From assembly GCF_014712225.1 (NCBI RefSeq), contig NZ_JACXBW010000002.1, positions 248,001 to 312,000 of the forward strand: a stretch of 64,000 nt of DNA, given 5' to 3'. The stretch's first letter is position 1. Each line of letters starts with the position of its first letter. This DNA comes from Pseudarthrobacter sulfonivorans (GTDB lineage Bacteria; Actinomycetota; Actinomycetes; Actinomycetales; Micrococcaceae). Below the pieces are notes generated by a model. That model was given only the letters and a program-made list of their open reading frames with translations, was not told the DNA's origin and did no database searches. Of this stretch, positions 63,850-64,000 are shown piece after piece. The position numbers were made by a program, and so were the translations under genes.

Positions 63850-64000
63850 CTAGCGCGGGCTCCGGGCTGGCCGGACCATCCGGAGCTGCGGCAGTTCTTC
63901 CCACTCCGGCGGCAGCAGGCTCCTCGCCCCATCAGGGCGGAAGCCGTGCTTGCGGTAGAACGCCTGCGCCCGGGGATTGTCATGGAGCACCCACAGATAG
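63850..64000 (-). CDS. GNAT-family acetyltransferase, C-terminal part (5' end outside the window)
   Basis: The reverse strand from the window end reads YLWVLHDNPRAQAFYRKHGF, then RPDGARSLLPPEWEELPQLR and a stop at 63850-63852. NPRAQAFYRKHGF is the last conserved motif of GNAT N-acetyltransferases, which transfer acetyl from acetyl-CoA. Only about 49 residues are inside the window. Confidence 0.82.
   Translation of the reverse strand, partial: YLWVLHDNPRAQAFYRKHGFRPDGARSLLPPEWEELPQLRMVRPARSPR

Overview
This 64 kb window is a high-GC actinobacterial chromosome segment, most like Arthrobacter/Pseudarthrobacter. The evidence is the codon bias, frequent GTG/TTG starts, ATGA and TGATG stop/start overlaps, a DUF222-HNH (13E12-type) gene, LacI-controlled sugar cassettes and an oxalate/formate-type MFS transporter with its tiny partner gene. 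No rRNA, tRNA, CRISPR array or insertion sequence was seen. Identifications come from reading protein sequences and motifs; no searches were run.

Layout. (1) 1-3376: a reverse operon of asparaginase, an imidase/PgdA-like deacetylase and the start of an unidentified gene, divergent from a LacI regulator, with two perfect LacI-type palindromes between them. (2) 3373-6785: a graveyard with remnants of pucR, pxpC/kipA, a PEP-utilising enzyme, a DUF6994 gene and an MHS-family MFS transporter, around two intact genes (a small hypothetical and a ketopantoate reductase). (3) 6819-11790: DUF222-HNH protein, lipid kinase, and a PadR regulator coupled to a frameshifted membrane protein. (4) 11982-18221: LacI regulator, sugar ABC importer and GH13 alpha-glucosidase. 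(5) 18262-20836: small accessory genes (OGG-fold, DUF4234, membrane and YbjQ-like proteins).

(6) 20935-38857: the most interesting part, a tightly packed reverse-strand cluster of nine large genes. In transcription order these are a small membrane protein, a secreted vWA protein with one transmembrane helix, a 1184-aa tubulin-like protein, an 891-aa two-helix membrane protein, an 816-aa protein with HRDC-like and Fn3-like modules, a GAP1-like GTPase-associated protein, a second vWA-like protein, a zinc-ribbon GTPase and a TerF-type vWA protein. It looks like a membrane-anchored, nucleotide-dependent sensing or conflict machine. (7) 39771-50526, divergent from it: a full tellurite-resistance (ter) operon with a DUF475 TerC protein, four TerD paralogues, TelA, two unrecognised proteins, and a C-C bond lyase / phosphoribosyltransferase-PELOTA / HAD module predicted to make a nucleoside-like metabolite. 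The TerF-type vWA gene in the first cluster links the two halves into a composite island of about 30 kb.

(8) 50532-54193: an inverted repeat with alternative pairings, a truncated gene, a Pro-rich secreted protein, an SDR divergent from its likely MmyB-type regulator, and a small protein with a clear terminator. (9) 54234-64000, reverse strand: FAD-linked oxidase, histidine phosphatase, HPr-like carrier, and a beta-glucoside PTS operon (EIIBCA, GH1, LicT) with a visible RAT/terminator switch in its leader. Then an OFA-type MFS transporter with a 47-aa small subunit, a squalene-cyclase-fold protein, and the 3' end of a GNAT gene.
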